A DNA stretch of 64,000 nt from Bifidobacterium cuniculi (lineage in GTDB: Bacteria; Actinomycetota; Actinomycetes; Actinomycetales; Bifidobacteriaceae): assembly GCF_000741575.1 (NCBI RefSeq), contig NZ_JGYV01000010.1:1-64000 (forward strand). Direction: 5' to 3'. The notes under the pieces are model-generated. The model was not told the DNA's origin and ran no database searches. It saw only the letters and a program-made list of their open reading frames with translations. Shown piece after piece: positions 43,446 through 52,634 of the stretch (position 1 is the stretch's first letter; every line of letters begins with the position of its first letter). Made by a program: the position numbers and the translations under genes.

Positions 43446-44453
43446 ATGGCTCAAATCACCATGAGCGACATGCTGAAGGCTGGTCTGCAGTTCGGACACC
43501 AGACCCGTCGTTGGAACCCGAAGATGAAGCAGTACATCCTCACGGAGCGCAACGGCATCTACATCATCGACCTGTTCAAGACCCTCGACCTGATCGATGC
43601 CGCGTACGACTTCATCAAGACCACGGTCGCCCACAACGGCACCGTGCTTTTCGTGGGCACCAAGAAGCAGGCACAGGAAGCCATCAAGGCACAGGCCACG
43701 CGCGTGAACATGCCGTACGTGTGCGAGCGCTGGCTGGGCGGCATGCTCACCAACTTCCAGACCGTCTCCAAGCGCGTCAACCGCCTCAAGGAACTTGAGG
43801 AGATGGACTTCACCGACGTGCACGGCTCCGGCCTGACGAAGAAGGAGCTGCTGCTCCTCGAGCGCGAGAAGGACAAGCTGGAGAAGCAGCTGGGCGGTAT
43901 CCGCAACATGAACCGCACTCCTTCCGCCATGTTCGTCGTGGACATCAACAAGGAGGCCCTGGCGGTTTCCGAGGCCCACAAGCTGGGTATCCCGGTCGTT
44001 GCCATCGTCGACACCAATGCCGACCCCGAGGCCGTCGAGTACCCGATCCCGGCAAACGATGACGCCATCCGCGGCATCGATCTGCTGACCACGCTGTTCG
44101 CCGACGCCGTCGCCGATGGTCTGCTGGCACGCTCCGGCAACGCCGCCAAGGCTTCCGACAACGCCGGCCAGGCGAGCGACCAGCCGATGGCCGAGTGGGA
44201 GAAGGACCTGCTCACGGAGAACGCCCACACCGTCTCCGTGGACGTGCGTGAGGACGCCGAGCGCCGCGGTCCCAAGGACGCGAAGGACGCTTCTGAGAAC
44301 CTCGACGCCAACTCCGAGCAGGCGCGTGCCGCCGGCGAGTACGCAGCCGAGCAGGCTGCCGCCGACGTGAAGGCCGGCAATGCGGACGAGACCCCGGTCC
44401 TCAAGGAGGAAGAGGCCGCGTCCATCGCCGATCACGACGCTTCCCAGAACTGA
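43446..44453 (+). CDS. rpsB: 30S ribosomal protein S2
   Basis: A 335-residue S2 with intact family signatures ([19 protein letters not shown], then [24 protein letters not shown]). Bacterial S2 is usually 230-280 residues; the last 80 here are an Ala/Glu/Asp-rich extension rich in [18 protein letters not shown]-type sequence, possibly disordered. AAAGG lies 11 bases before the start. It is the first gene of the rpsB-tsf pair. Confidence 0.97.
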   Translation: MAQITMSDMLKAGLQFGHQTRRWNPKMKQYILTERNGIYIIDLFKTLDLIDAAYDFIKTTVAHNGTVLFVGTKKQAQEAIKAQATRVNMPYVCERWLGGMLTNFQTVSKRVNRLKELEEMDFTDVHGSGLTKKELLLLEREKDKLEKQLGGIRNMNRTPSAMFVVDINKEALAVSEAHKLGIPVVAIVDTNADPEAVEYPIPANDDAIRGIDLLTTLFADAVADGLLARSGNAAKASDNAGQASDQPMAEWEKDLLTENAHTVSVDVREDAERRGPKDAKDASENLDANSEQARAAGEYAAEQAAADVKAGNADETPVLKEEEAASIADHDASQN

Positions 44454-44470
44454 GCCCGGAGGGGTCGACG

Positions 44471-44510
44471 GGACCGGTGCGGAACCGACGGAATAATTCC
44501 GCGCCGGTCC
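44471..44510 (+). terminator. Hairpin between rpsB and tsf
   Basis: GGACCGGTGCGGAA pairs with its complement at 13 of 14 positions, loop 12 bases. It can end part of the rpsB transcripts or control tsf output; a promoter-like TTGTCATACT lies just before tsf. Confidence 0.6.
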
Positions 44511-44611
44511 TGTTGACTCCCATGGACGCACCGGGCGGCGCCGCCGCCCTCCCTTCCCCGACGGGAAGGGGCAACGAAAACGCTTCGTATTGTCATACTG
44601 AGGAGAAATCA

Positions 44612-45472
44612 ATGGCAGCAATCACCGCAGCTTTGATCAAGCAGGTCCGCGAGGAGACCGGCGCAGGCATGATGGATGTCAAGAAGGCATTGACGGAGGC
44701 CGACGGCGACGTCGCCCGCGCCAAGGAGATCATCCGCGCCAAGGGCATCCAGGCCGCCGGCAAGCGCGAAGGCCGCAAGGCCCAGGAAGGCACCATCGCC
44801 TCCACCGTCGTGGACGGCGACAACGGCCAGGTCGGCTACGCCGTCGAGCTCAACTCGGAGACCGACTTCGTGGCCAAGACCCCGAAGTTCGTGGACTTCG
44901 CCGACACCGTGCTCGCCGACGCCGTCAAGGCCGACGCCAACGGCATCGACGACGTCCTGGCGGCTCCGGCCGAGGACGGCACCGTCAAGGAGTACATCGA
45001 GCAGGAGGCCGCCCTCTTCGGCGAGCACGTCAAGATCGGCCAGTTCGGCAAGATCAGCGGTCCGCATGTCGAGGTCTACGCACACAAGAAGTCCGCCGAG
45101 ATGCCCCCGAGCATCGTCGCGATGATCGCCACCGACGAGGCCGGCGCCGCCGTGGCCCACGAGGCCGCCCTGCAGATCTCCGCCATGGGTGCGCAGTGGC
45201 TCACCCGCGAGGATGTGCCCGCCGACGTCGTCGAGTCCGAGCGTCGCGTGGCCACGGAGAAGTCCCTGGCCGAGGGCAAGCCCGAGAAGATCGTCCCGAA
45301 GATCGTGGAAGGCCGCATCAACGCCTTCTTCAAGGAGCACGTGCTGCTGGAGCAGGCCTACGTCAAGGATCCGTCCAAGACCATCGGCGACCTGTTCAAG
45401 GAAGTCGGCGGCCAGGCCCTTGCCTTCGCCCGCCTGGAGGTCGGCAAGGCTCCCGAGGCCGACGTCGAGTAA
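44612..45472 (+). CDS. tsf: Elongation factor Ts
   Basis: A 286-residue nucleotide-exchange factor for EF-Tu. The signature LIKQVREETGAGMMDVKKAL and LNSETDFVAKTPKF are unmistakable. GAGGAGA lies five bases before the ATG, and a CATACT -10-like hexamer about 13 bases upstream of the site suggests its own promoter besides read-through from rpsB. Confidence 0.97.
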   Translation: MAAITAALIKQVREETGAGMMDVKKALTEADGDVARAKEIIRAKGIQAAGKREGRKAQEGTIASTVVDGDNGQVGYAVELNSETDFVAKTPKFVDFADTVLADAVKADANGIDDVLAAPAEDGTVKEYIEQEAALFGEHVKIGQFGKISGPHVEVYAHKKSAEMPPSIVAMIATDEAGAAVAHEAALQISAMGAQWLTREDVPADVVESERRVATEKSLAEGKPEKIVPKIVEGRINAFFKEHVLLEQAYVKDPSKTIGDLFKEVGGQALAFARLEVGKAPEADVE

Positions 45473-45531
45473 GCACCGTTCCGGGCGCCCGTCGAGGACA
45501 TGACGTCCCTGCGTCCGTCCATGACGTCACC

Positions 45532-45565
45532 GAGCCGCCCACGCCCCACCGGGCGTGGGCGGCTC
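45532..45565 (+). terminator. Terminator after tsf
   Basis: A perfect 15-bp stem (GAGCCGCCCACGCCC) with a 4-base loop, 60 bases after the tsf stop and upstream of pyrH. Confidence 0.75.
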
Positions 45566-45655
45566 ACGTCGTTCCGGGGCACCGACCGTGTCGTACCGCA
45601 CCGTTACCCTTGGGAGACGAACCGGAATGGACCTCTTATGCTGAAAGGCTTGCGG

Positions 45656-46402
45656 ATGGCATTGGAACAGGCAGGGGACTCCCCGCGCAGGGTATTGCTG
45701 AAACTATCGGGCGAGGCCTTCGGCGGCGGCTCGGTCGGAATCGACACCGGCGTGGTGCGTCGGATTGCCGAGGAGATCGTTCCCGCAGTGCAGCAGGGCG
45801 TGCAGGTGGCCATCGTCACCGGTGGCGGCAATTTCTTCCGCGGCGCGGAACTCCAGCAGGCGGGCATCGACCGCTCGCGCGGCGACTACATGGGCATGCT
45901 GGGTACGGTCATGAACTGCCTGGCATTGCAGGACTTCCTGGAACAGGAGGGACAGGCCACCCGCGTGCAGACCGCCATCACCATGGGCCAGGTCGCCGAA
46001 CCCTACATCCCCCTCAAGGCGATCCGTCACCTGGAGAAGGGGCGCGTGGTCATCTTCGGCGCCGGTGCGGGCATGCCGTACTTCTCCACGGACACGGTCT
46101 CGATCCAACGCTCGTTGGAGATCCACTGCGACGAGGTGCTCATGGGCAAGAACGGCGTGGACGGCGTATACACCGCCGACCCCCGCAAGGATGACCACGC
46201 CAAGCGCTTCTCCCGCCTGAGCTACAAGCGCGCCCTCGTGGACAACCTGGCAGTCATGGACGCATCGGCCATGGCCATGGCGCGTGACAACGACCAGCAC
46301 ATCCGCGTCTTCGGCCTCGAAGAGCCGGGCAACGTCACCCGCGCGCTCCTCGGCGAATCCGTCGGCACCTTGGTGTCCAACGGCGAATCCGAGCTGGCCT
46401 AG
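45656..46402 (+). CDS. pyrH: UMP kinase
   Basis: A 248-residue hexameric kinase that makes UDP from [16 protein letters not shown] at the N terminus, [10 protein letters not shown] and [10 protein letters not shown] are family motifs. I place the start at ATG 45,656, seven bases after AAAGG; ATG 45,638 is in frame but has no site at useful distance. It heads the operon with frr, cdsA and rlmN. Confidence 0.95.
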   Translation: MALEQAGDSPRRVLLKLSGEAFGGGSVGIDTGVVRRIAEEIVPAVQQGVQVAIVTGGGNFFRGAELQQAGIDRSRGDYMGMLGTVMNCLALQDFLEQEGQATRVQTAITMGQVAEPYIPLKAIRHLEKGRVVIFGAGAGMPYFSTDTVSIQRSLEIHCDEVLMGKNGVDGVYTADPRKDDHAKRFSRLSYKRALVDNLAVMDASAMAMARDNDQHIRVFGLEEPGNVTRALLGESVGTLVSNGESELA

Positions 46403-46471
46403 GCAAGTCGACGCCATCAAACGAACGGGCGTGCAACGAAGGCACCCCGTGCAACAGAAGGAGAACAACCC

Positions 46472-47026
46472 ATGGCAAACGCAGTAGAGCAGGCGAAGGC
46501 CCAGATGGAGAAGTCGGTGGATTCCACCAAGGAGAACTTCTCCGGCATCCGTACCGGCCGTGCCAATCCGGCCCTGCTCAACGGCATCACGGTGGACTAC
46601 TATGGCGCTCCGACGCCGTTGAAGTCCATGGCGACCATCGGCGTGCCCGAGCCGCGCACGCTGTCCATCACCCCCTTCGACCCCTCGCAGGCGAATGCAG
46701 TGGAGAAGGCCCTGCGCGACTCCGACCTGGGGGCCAGCCCGCGGCGCAACGGCGCGGTCATCCTGCTGACCATGCCGGAGCTGACCGAGGAACGCCGCAA
46801 GGAATACGTCAAGCTCGCCAAGACCAAGGCCGAGGAAGGCAAGGTCGCGGTGCGCAACATCCGCCGCAAGACCAAGGAAAGTCTCGACAAGGCCGTCAAG
46901 GACGGCGAGCTCGGCGAGGACGAAGGCGAGCGCCTGCTCAAGGAACTCGACAAGGTGACCAAGCAGGTCACCGACCAGCTGGATGCCTTGCTGGAGGGCA
47001 AGCAGAAGGAAATCATGGAGGTCTGA
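46472..47026 (+). CDS. frr: Ribosome recycling factor
   Basis: A 184-residue factor that splits ribosomes after termination. Signatures include FSGIRTGRANPALLNGITVDYYG and RRNIRRKTKE-like helical sequence. AGAAGGAG precedes the ATG. Standard length; 69 bases after pyrH. Confidence 0.97.
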   Translation: MANAVEQAKAQMEKSVDSTKENFSGIRTGRANPALLNGITVDYYGAPTPLKSMATIGVPEPRTLSITPFDPSQANAVEKALRDSDLGASPRRNGAVILLTMPELTEERRKEYVKLAKTKAEEGKVAVRNIRRKTKESLDKAVKDGELGEDEGERLLKELDKVTKQVTDQLDALLEGKQKEIMEV

Positions 47027-47139
47027 CTTCCATGGTTGGCGGATGCGCGCGGCGGGCCTTGACCGGTTCGTGGCGCGCATCCGCGTTATGGTTTTGGATG
47101 CGCGCCAGTGCGCGTCCTTGGTTTGGAAGAGGAAGCTGC

Positions 47140-48090
47140 ATGAAGGCGAAGACGCGGGTCGACAAGGATGCCGACGAGACGATTCGGTCAATCAATTCGA
47201 AGACCGGTCGCAACATGCCGCAGGCAGTGGGCACTGCCGTGGTGCTGGTGGTACTGATCGTGGCGTGCCTGTTGATCAGTCCGGTCCTGTTCATGCTGCT
47301 CGTGGTGATCTTCATGATCCTGGGCCTGTGGGAGCTGAGGGTGGATTTTGCGGTGCGCAACATCCATATTCCGCTGGTCACGCTCTGGATCTGCTCCACG
47401 GTCACCTTGGTGTCCGTGTATTTCAGCACCCATCACGTGGTGGCGATGGGACTATGCGTCATGGTGACCCTGTTGGCGGCCGTGGTCATGGGTTCGCGTC
47501 GCATCAGGACGTCCGACCGCACGGACCGGGTCTCGTCGGACAAGCGTGTGGACGATGGTGCCGCCGTGGAGCGGCACAGTCGGCTCACCCAGGCGGCCGT
47601 GTCCGCATTCACCGTGCTGTATATTCCGCTGCTGGCCTCCTGCATCGTCATGCCGTTGACCTTCAATGGGCACCCGGTGGCCCACGCCGTCATGATCGTG
47701 TTCATGCCGGCCTTGGGCGACACCGGGGGCCTGTTCGCCGGCGCCTGGCTCGGCAGGCACAAGCTGTGCCCCTCGATCTCCCCGAAGAAATCCGTGGAGG
47801 GCCTGTGCGGCTCCATCCTGTTCGCAGTCGCGGGCGTCTATGCGGTGTTCGCGTGCACGTATGACGCAGCCACGTGGGCGACGCGTTGGTGGTTCCCGCT
47901 GGTGGCCGGCGTGATGATCGGCGTGGTGGGCACCTTCGGTGACCTGTGTGCTTCCCTGATCAAGCGCAACCTGGGCATCAAGGACATGGGGCACATGCTG
48001 AAGGGCCATGGCGGCGTGCTGGACCGCGTGGACTCCATCCTGCTGACGGCCCCGTTCCTGTGCGTGGCGCTGTGGCTGGCGGGACTGTGA
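47140..48090 (+). CDS. cdsA: Phosphatidate cytidylyltransferase
   Basis: A 316-residue polytopic enzyme that makes CDP-diacylglycerol for phospholipid synthesis. The signature is visible near the C terminus: SPKKSVEGLCGS, then SLIKRNLGIKDMGHMLKGHGGVLDRVDS. About eight membrane segments. ATG 47,140 is chosen since AGAGGAA precedes it and the upstream frame is poor. Standard neighbour of frr. Confidence 0.93.
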   Translation: MKAKTRVDKDADETIRSINSKTGRNMPQAVGTAVVLVVLIVACLLISPVLFMLLVVIFMILGLWELRVDFAVRNIHIPLVTLWICSTVTLVSVYFSTHHVVAMGLCVMVTLLAAVVMGSRRIRTSDRTDRVSSDKRVDDGAAVERHSRLTQAAVSAFTVLYIPLLASCIVMPLTFNGHPVAHAVMIVFMPALGDTGGLFAGAWLGRHKLCPSISPKKSVEGLCGSILFAVAGVYAVFACTYDAATWATRWWFPLVAGVMIGVVGTFGDLCASLIKRNLGIKDMGHMLKGHGGVLDRVDSILLTAPFLCVALWLAGL

Positions 48091-48136
48091 GTTTTCCCTG
48101 CATATTCGGATGGCTATGGAAACGACAAGGACGAGG

Positions 48137-49330
48137 ATGAGCGACCAGGATACGACGGACATGCCCGAGACGGGCATCACCCCTGGAGGCACGACCGGCA
48201 CGTTCCGGGACGTATTGGCGAAGGGGCATGCGCGCCGCGGCAAGCCGCCGCTGCATTTCGCGGACATGGACGCCGACGAGCGCATCGAAGCGGCCAGGGA
48301 GCTCGGCCTCCCCAGGTTCCGTGTCAAGCAGTTGGCGAACCATTACTACGGGCATTTCGACGTGGAGGCCAGCGAGTTCACCGATTTTCCGGCTTCCGCC
48401 CGGCAAGCCGCGCAGGAGCGGTTCTTCCCGCCGCTCATCACGGAGGTGACCCGGCAGGTCGCCGACGGCGGCATGACGGTCAAGACCCTGTGGAACCTGT
48501 TCGACGATGCGAAGATCGAGTCGGTGCTCATGCGGTACCCGAACCGTACGACCCTGTGCATCTCCAGCCAGGTCGGTTGCGGCATGGGCTGCCCGTTCTG
48601 CGCGACCGGCAAGCTGGGATTGATGCGCAACATGTCCGCGGGTGAGATCCTCGAACAGGTACGCGTGGCGGCGCGCATGATGGAACGGGGCGAAGTGGCC
48701 GGCGGGCCGGGACGCCTGAGCAACGTGGTGTTCATGGGCATGGGCGAGCCGATGGGCAATTACCGGGCGATCATGGGCGCGGTGCGCCAGATCAGCGCCC
48801 TGCCCCCGGAAGGCTTCGGCATATCCGCGCGCAACATCACCGTGTCCACCGTGGGCGTCGTGCCCGGCATCCGCAAGCTGGCCCAGGAAGGCATCCCGGT
48901 GCGCCTTGCCGTGTCTCTGCATGCGCCGAGCAATGAGCTGCGGGACGAATTGGTTCCGATGAACCGCCGGTTCAACGTCGAGCAGGTGCTGGACGCAGCC
49001 CATGACTACTACCTGGCCAGCAAGCGCCGCGTGAGCATCGAGTATGCACTGATGCGCGGCATTAACGACCAGGAAGAGCATGCACGGCTGCTGGCCAGGC
49101 GACTCAACCACTACGGCGACGACTGGGCCCACGTCAACCCAATTCCGCTCAACCCCATCGAGGGGTCACGGTGGACGGCGTCCAAGCCGGAGGACGAACG
49201 GCGTTTCTGCGAGGTGCTGCATGAAGCCGGCATCACGGCCACCTTGCGCGACACGCGCGGTCAGGACATCGACGGCGCCTGCGGGCAGCTGGCCGCCAAG
49301 GTCCGCGACCAACGGGGTTCCATCGCATAG
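48137..49330 (+). CDS. rlmN: 23S rRNA/tRNA A2503 methyltransferase
   Basis: A 397-residue radical SAM enzyme that methylates C2 of A2503 in 23S rRNA and A37 of some tRNAs. The cluster motif CGMGCPFC gives Cys148, Cys152 and Cys155; VFMGMGEPMGNY follows. Three in-frame ATGs lie at 48,110, 48,116 and 48,137; only the last has AAGGA at good distance. It ends the pyrH-frr-cdsA-rlmN group. Confidence 0.94.
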   Translation: MSDQDTTDMPETGITPGGTTGTFRDVLAKGHARRGKPPLHFADMDADERIEAARELGLPRFRVKQLANHYYGHFDVEASEFTDFPASARQAAQERFFPPLITEVTRQVADGGMTVKTLWNLFDDAKIESVLMRYPNRTTLCISSQVGCGMGCPFCATGKLGLMRNMSAGEILEQVRVAARMMERGEVAGGPGRLSNVVFMGMGEPMGNYRAIMGAVRQISALPPEGFGISARNITVSTVGVVPGIRKLAQEGIPVRLAVSLHAPSNELRDELVPMNRRFNVEQVLDAAHDYYLASKRRVSIEYALMRGINDQEEHARLLARRLNHYGDDWAHVNPIPLNPIEGSRWTASKPEDERRFCEVLHEAGITATLRDTRGQDIDGACGQLAAKVRDQRGSIA

Positions 49331-49392
49331 TCCCGTCCGTCTCCTTCCCTACGATGCGTGCGACGCTTTTCGTTTGTCCGCACCTGTTAAGG

Positions 49393-49404
49393 TAACACGT
49401 GTTA
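49393..49404. promoter_or_regulatory. TetR-type operator
   Basis: The perfect palindrome TAACACGTGTTA, framed by CTGTTA and TAACAG at 49,384 and 49,407, lies 22 bases before the TetR-family gene. It is the natural autoregulatory operator. Confidence 0.65.
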
Positions 49405-49426
49405 TCTAACAGAAAGGCGGTCTCTC

Positions 49427-49999
49427 ATGCCCCCACGTAAACGACACAACGCGCAGGACATCCTCGACGGAGCCCTGTCCATCGTGCGCGAATCCGGCCC
49501 CGACGCACTCACGGCACGTTCCCTGGCCCAGCGGCTGGGATGCTCGGTCAAGCCCATCTTCGATGCCTTCGGTTCCATGGAGGGCGTGCACCATGCCGTC
49601 TGGAAGCGTGCGCAGGAACTCTATGCCGGCCGTGTGCGGCAAGCCGTGGAAAGCGGCGCATACCCTCCCTACCAGGCCAGCGGCATGGCCTACATCGGCT
49701 TCGCACACGACGAACCGCAGCTGTTCCGCATGCGCTTCATGCGGCCGATCACCCAAGAGGAACGCCGCACCCAGGCGCATGACCTCGAACCGGTCATCGA
49801 CGTACTGGCCGACCAACTGGGCATCGACCACGAGGAAGCCGAACGGTTCCACCTCGAGGTGTGGGTCGGCGTCCACGGCCTGGCAAGCATGATCGCCACC
49901 GGCTACCTCGACCTCGACCAAGCATTCGTCAACCGCAGTGTCGATGACCTGTACCTCGCCCTGCGCGACTACCACATCAAGGAGGGGCACCGTGGCTGA
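49427..49999 (+). CDS. TetR-family transcriptional regulator
   Basis: A 190-residue regulator. The N-terminal helix-turn-helix is visible as [39 protein letters not shown] in outline. The C-terminal ligand domain ([19 protein letters not shown]) is typical of TetR_C-33-like proteins. AAAGG lies eight bases before ATG. It overlaps the start of the broken ABC ATPase gene, so it probably repressed this exporter locus and itself through the palindrome upstream. Confidence 0.88.
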   Translation: MPPRKRHNAQDILDGALSIVRESGPDALTARSLAQRLGCSVKPIFDAFGSMEGVHHAVWKRAQELYAGRVRQAVESGAYPPYQASGMAYIGFAHDEPQLFRMRFMRPITQEERRTQAHDLEPVIDVLADQLGIDHEEAERFHLEVWVGVHGLASMIATGYLDLDQAFVNRSVDDLYLALRDYHIKEGHRG

Positions 50000-50506
50000 A
50001 CCGGCCATCGCCGCCAAGGGACTGACGAAGCGCTATGGGAGCCTCGTGGCAGTCGACGGACTCGACCTCACGGTCACGAAGGGGGAGACCTTCGCCCTGC
50101 TCGGCACCAACGGCGCAGGGAAATCCACCACCATCGACATGCTCACCGGAGTGAGCCGCCCCACCCTCGGGGACGCATCCGTCATGGGGGCATGCAGCGT
50201 CGCCTGAGCATCGCCATGGCCATGATCACGGATCCGCAGGTGCTGTTCCTTGACGAGCCCACCGTCGGACTGGACGTGTACGCCAGGCATGAACTGTGGG
50301 ACGTGATCGGATCCGTCAAGGGCAAGGTCACCATCATGCTGACCACCCACTATCTCGAGGAGGTCGAGGCCCTGGCGGACCGTGTCGGCATCATGGTGGA
50401 CGGCAAGGTCGTCTCCGTGGGCACGCCCGCCCAGCTCAAGGAGGACACCCATGCCGACTCGCTGGAGGATGCCTTCATCGCATTGACGAAAGGAGCACGG
50501 CAATGA
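49992..50506 (+). pseudogene. ABC-transporter ATPase, internal deletion and frameshift
   Basis: The 5' part (GTG 49,992, overlapping the TetR stop) encodes a normal start with Walker [10 protein letters not shown] and a [14 protein letters not shown] stretch. It then stops at 50,207. From 50,192 another frame continues with [10 protein letters not shown], Walker B VLFLDEPTVGLD and the switch-His TTHYLEEVEALADRVG. Between them the Q-loop and most of the signature LSGG region, perhaps 60 residues, are missing and the frame has shifted. The protein cannot be an active ABC ATPase. The flanks are otherwise intact, so this looks like a recent deletion. Confidence 0.88.
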
Positions 50507-51228
50507 TCCGTCGCACCTGTACCTTCGCGGACCGCATCATGAGGGAAGTGCTGCGCGATCCCGTCAACCTCTTCTTCGCCATCGCCTTCCCTGTCATCCT
50601 GCTGTGGATGCTGCACGCCATCAACGCCTCGATGGGCAGCGCGGGCAACCCGGGCTTCGCGATCGATGCGCTCGCACCGGGCATCGCCACCTTCGCACCG
50701 GTGTTCATGGCCCTCTTCTGCGGCATGCTCCTGGCACGTGACCGTACCGGTGCCTTCCTGGTACGACTCTTCGCCTCACCCATGACGGCTGCCGACTTCC
50801 TGACAGGATACACGCTGCCCATGCTCCTGATCGCCATGGCGCAGGCGCTGGTCACCTTCCTGGCGGCCATGCTCCTTGGATTCCGCTTCACCTGGGGCAC
50901 GCTGGCGGCAGTCGTCCTCGTCGTCCCCATCGCCCTGCTGTGCGGCAGCGTGATGAGCGACAGCGCCGTCGGCGGCGTGTGCGGTGCGCTCCTGACCGTC
51001 CTCGCCAGCTGGTTCGCGGGAATCTGGTTCCCCATCGACGTCATGGGGGAGGGTTTCAAGGCGGTCTGTGACGTCCTGCCCTTCTACCATGCCTCCCAAC
51101 TGGCCGACGCCTGCGTCCATGGACGCTGGGGCGAACTGTGGCCCGACCTGTGGCCGGTACTCGCCTGGGCGGCAGCCCTCTACGCCGTCGCCGTCGCAGT
51201 CTTCGCGTGGCGCAAACGCGACCGATGA
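50503..51228 (+). CDS. ABC-2-type permease
   Basis: A 241-residue membrane protein with six hydrophobic segments and the ABC-2 pattern (PVNLFFAIAFPVILLWMLHA, then VFMALFCGMLLARDRTGAF, LPFYHASQLADACVHG). It starts in an ATGA overlap with the ATPase remnant. Its ATPase partner is broken, so the exporter is probably inactive unless another ATPase substitutes. Substrate unknown; such pairs with TetR regulators often export drugs. Confidence 0.85.
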   Translation: MIRRTCTFADRIMREVLRDPVNLFFAIAFPVILLWMLHAINASMGSAGNPGFAIDALAPGIATFAPVFMALFCGMLLARDRTGAFLVRLFASPMTAADFLTGYTLPMLLIAMAQALVTFLAAMLLGFRFTWGTLAAVVLVVPIALLCGSVMSDSAVGGVCGALLTVLASWFAGIWFPIDVMGEGFKAVCDVLPFYHASQLADACVHGRWGELWPDLWPVLAWAAALYAVAVAVFAWRKRDR

Positions 51229-51405
51229 CGTCCGGTCCCGGCGAAACGGCGGGTCGCCCATGGCCCATGCCCACGGCAGTCACCGTGCGGGGACGTGGCG
51301 ACCGTCCGTTTCGCATGCGGAGACGTTGGCGTCGCTTGTAACAGCCGACCGATAGGCTGTACTGCGTTTCCCATGCAAACGAGGCCCCGAGAAGGAGTGT
51401 GCAGG

Positions 51406-52176
51406 ATGTCGTTGGCGGTGCGTGTGATCCCGTGTCTGGACGTGGATGCCGGCAGGGTGGTGAAAGGCGTCCATTTCGAGAACCTGCGCGATGCCGGCGA
51501 CCCGGTGGAACTTGCCGCCGAATACTACCGTCAGGGCGCCGATGAACTGACCTTCCTCGATGTGACCGCCTCCAGCGGCCATCGCAGGACCATGGTGGAC
51601 GTGGTGTCCGCCACCGCGGAGCAGGTGTTCATTCCGCTGACCGTCGGCGGCGGCGTGCGCACGCCGGAGGACGTCGACTCCCTGCTGCGCTGCGGCGCCG
51701 ACAAGGTCGGCGTGAATACGGCGGCCATCAACGATCCGTCCCTGATCAGCCGCGTGGCCGAGCGCTTCGGCAACCAGGTGCTGGTCCTGTCCGTGGACGC
51801 CCGGCGTGAACGCGGCGAGCAGCACACCCGGTCCGGCTTCGAGGTGACCACCATGGGCGGCCGCAAGCCCACCGGCATCGACGCCGTATGGTGGGCCAAG
51901 CGGGCCCAGGACCTCGGCGCAGGGGAGATCCTGCTCAACTCCATGGATGCGGACGGCACCCAGTCCGGCTTCGACCTGGAGATGATCGAGGCGGTGCGCC
52001 GCGAGGTGCACATCCCGATCATTGCCTCCGGCGGCGCCGGCAAGGCGGCGGACTTCCCGCCGGCCATCGCCGCCGGCGCCGACGCGGTGCTTGCCGCGTC
52101 GATCTTCCACTACGGCAAGGTCACGATCGGCGAAGTCAAGGACGAACTGCGCCGTGCCGGCTACACGGTGCGCTGA
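51406..52176 (+). CDS. hisF: Imidazole glycerol phosphate synthase, cyclase subunit
   Basis: A 256-residue TIM barrel. It forms imidazole glycerol phosphate from PRFAR and ammonia supplied by His[21 protein letters not shown] (catalytic Asp), [10 protein letters not shown] and [13 protein letters not shown] are the signatures. GAAGGAG lies eight bases before the ATG. Followed by hisI. Confidence 0.97.
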   Translation: MSLAVRVIPCLDVDAGRVVKGVHFENLRDAGDPVELAAEYYRQGADELTFLDVTASSGHRRTMVDVVSATAEQVFIPLTVGGGVRTPEDVDSLLRCGADKVGVNTAAINDPSLISRVAERFGNQVLVLSVDARRERGEQHTRSGFEVTTMGGRKPTGIDAVWWAKRAQDLGAGEILLNSMDADGTQSGFDLEMIEAVRREVHIPIIASGGAGKAADFPPAIAAGADAVLAASIFHYGKVTIGEVKDELRRAGYTVR

Positions 52177-52192
52177 CCTTCCCGACGCCCCC

Positions 52193-52221
52193 TTTACAAC
52201 ACGCACGAAATCAGGCAGACT
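52193..52221 (+). promoter_or_regulatory. Promoter for a leaderless hisI message
   Basis: TTTACA at 52,193-52,198 and CAGACT at 52,216-52,221 are spaced 17 bases. The ATG of hisI starts six bases after the -10, so transcription should begin at or near the start codon. Confidence 0.6.
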
Positions 52222-52227
52222 CTTCCC

Positions 52228-52629
52228 ATGACGAACAATGAGACATACGACAACTCCGTGATCCTCGACCCGCGCCTCAAGGTGCGCCTCAAATACGACG
52301 ACCATGGCCTGGTGGCCGCGGTCGTGCAGCAATACGACACCCATGAGGTGCTCATGGTCGGGTACATGGACGACGAGGCGCTGCGCCGCACCCTCACCCA
52401 GGGACGCGTGACCTTCTGGTCGCGTTCCCGCCGGGAATACTGGCGCAAGGGGGACACGTCCGGCCATGTCCAATACGTCAAGGGCGTATCCCTGGACTGT
52501 GACGGGGACGCCCTGCTGGTCGAGGTCGACCAGGTGGGTGCGGCGTGCCATACGGGCAAGCGCAGCTGTTTCGACGAAGGCGGACCGTTGCCGGTCGTCA
52601 TCGGTGAACGCGCAGCGGGGGAGGAGTGA
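52228..52629 (+). CDS. hisI: Phosphoribosyl-AMP cyclohydrolase
   Basis: A 133-residue zinc enzyme of histidine synthesis. [16 protein letters not shown], then [20 protein letters not shown] and the metal-binding DCDGD plus CHTGKRSC are all present. HisE is separate, at 63.4 kb. No Shine-Dalgarno is seen; a promoter spaced for a leaderless transcript lies upstream. Confidence 0.96.
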   Translation: MTNNETYDNSVILDPRLKVRLKYDDHGLVAAVVQQYDTHEVLMVGYMDDEALRRTLTQGRVTFWSRSRREYWRKGDTSGHVQYVKGVSLDCDGDALLVEVDQVGAACHTGKRSCFDEGGPLPVVIGERAAGEE

Positions 52630-52634
52630 CGTCA

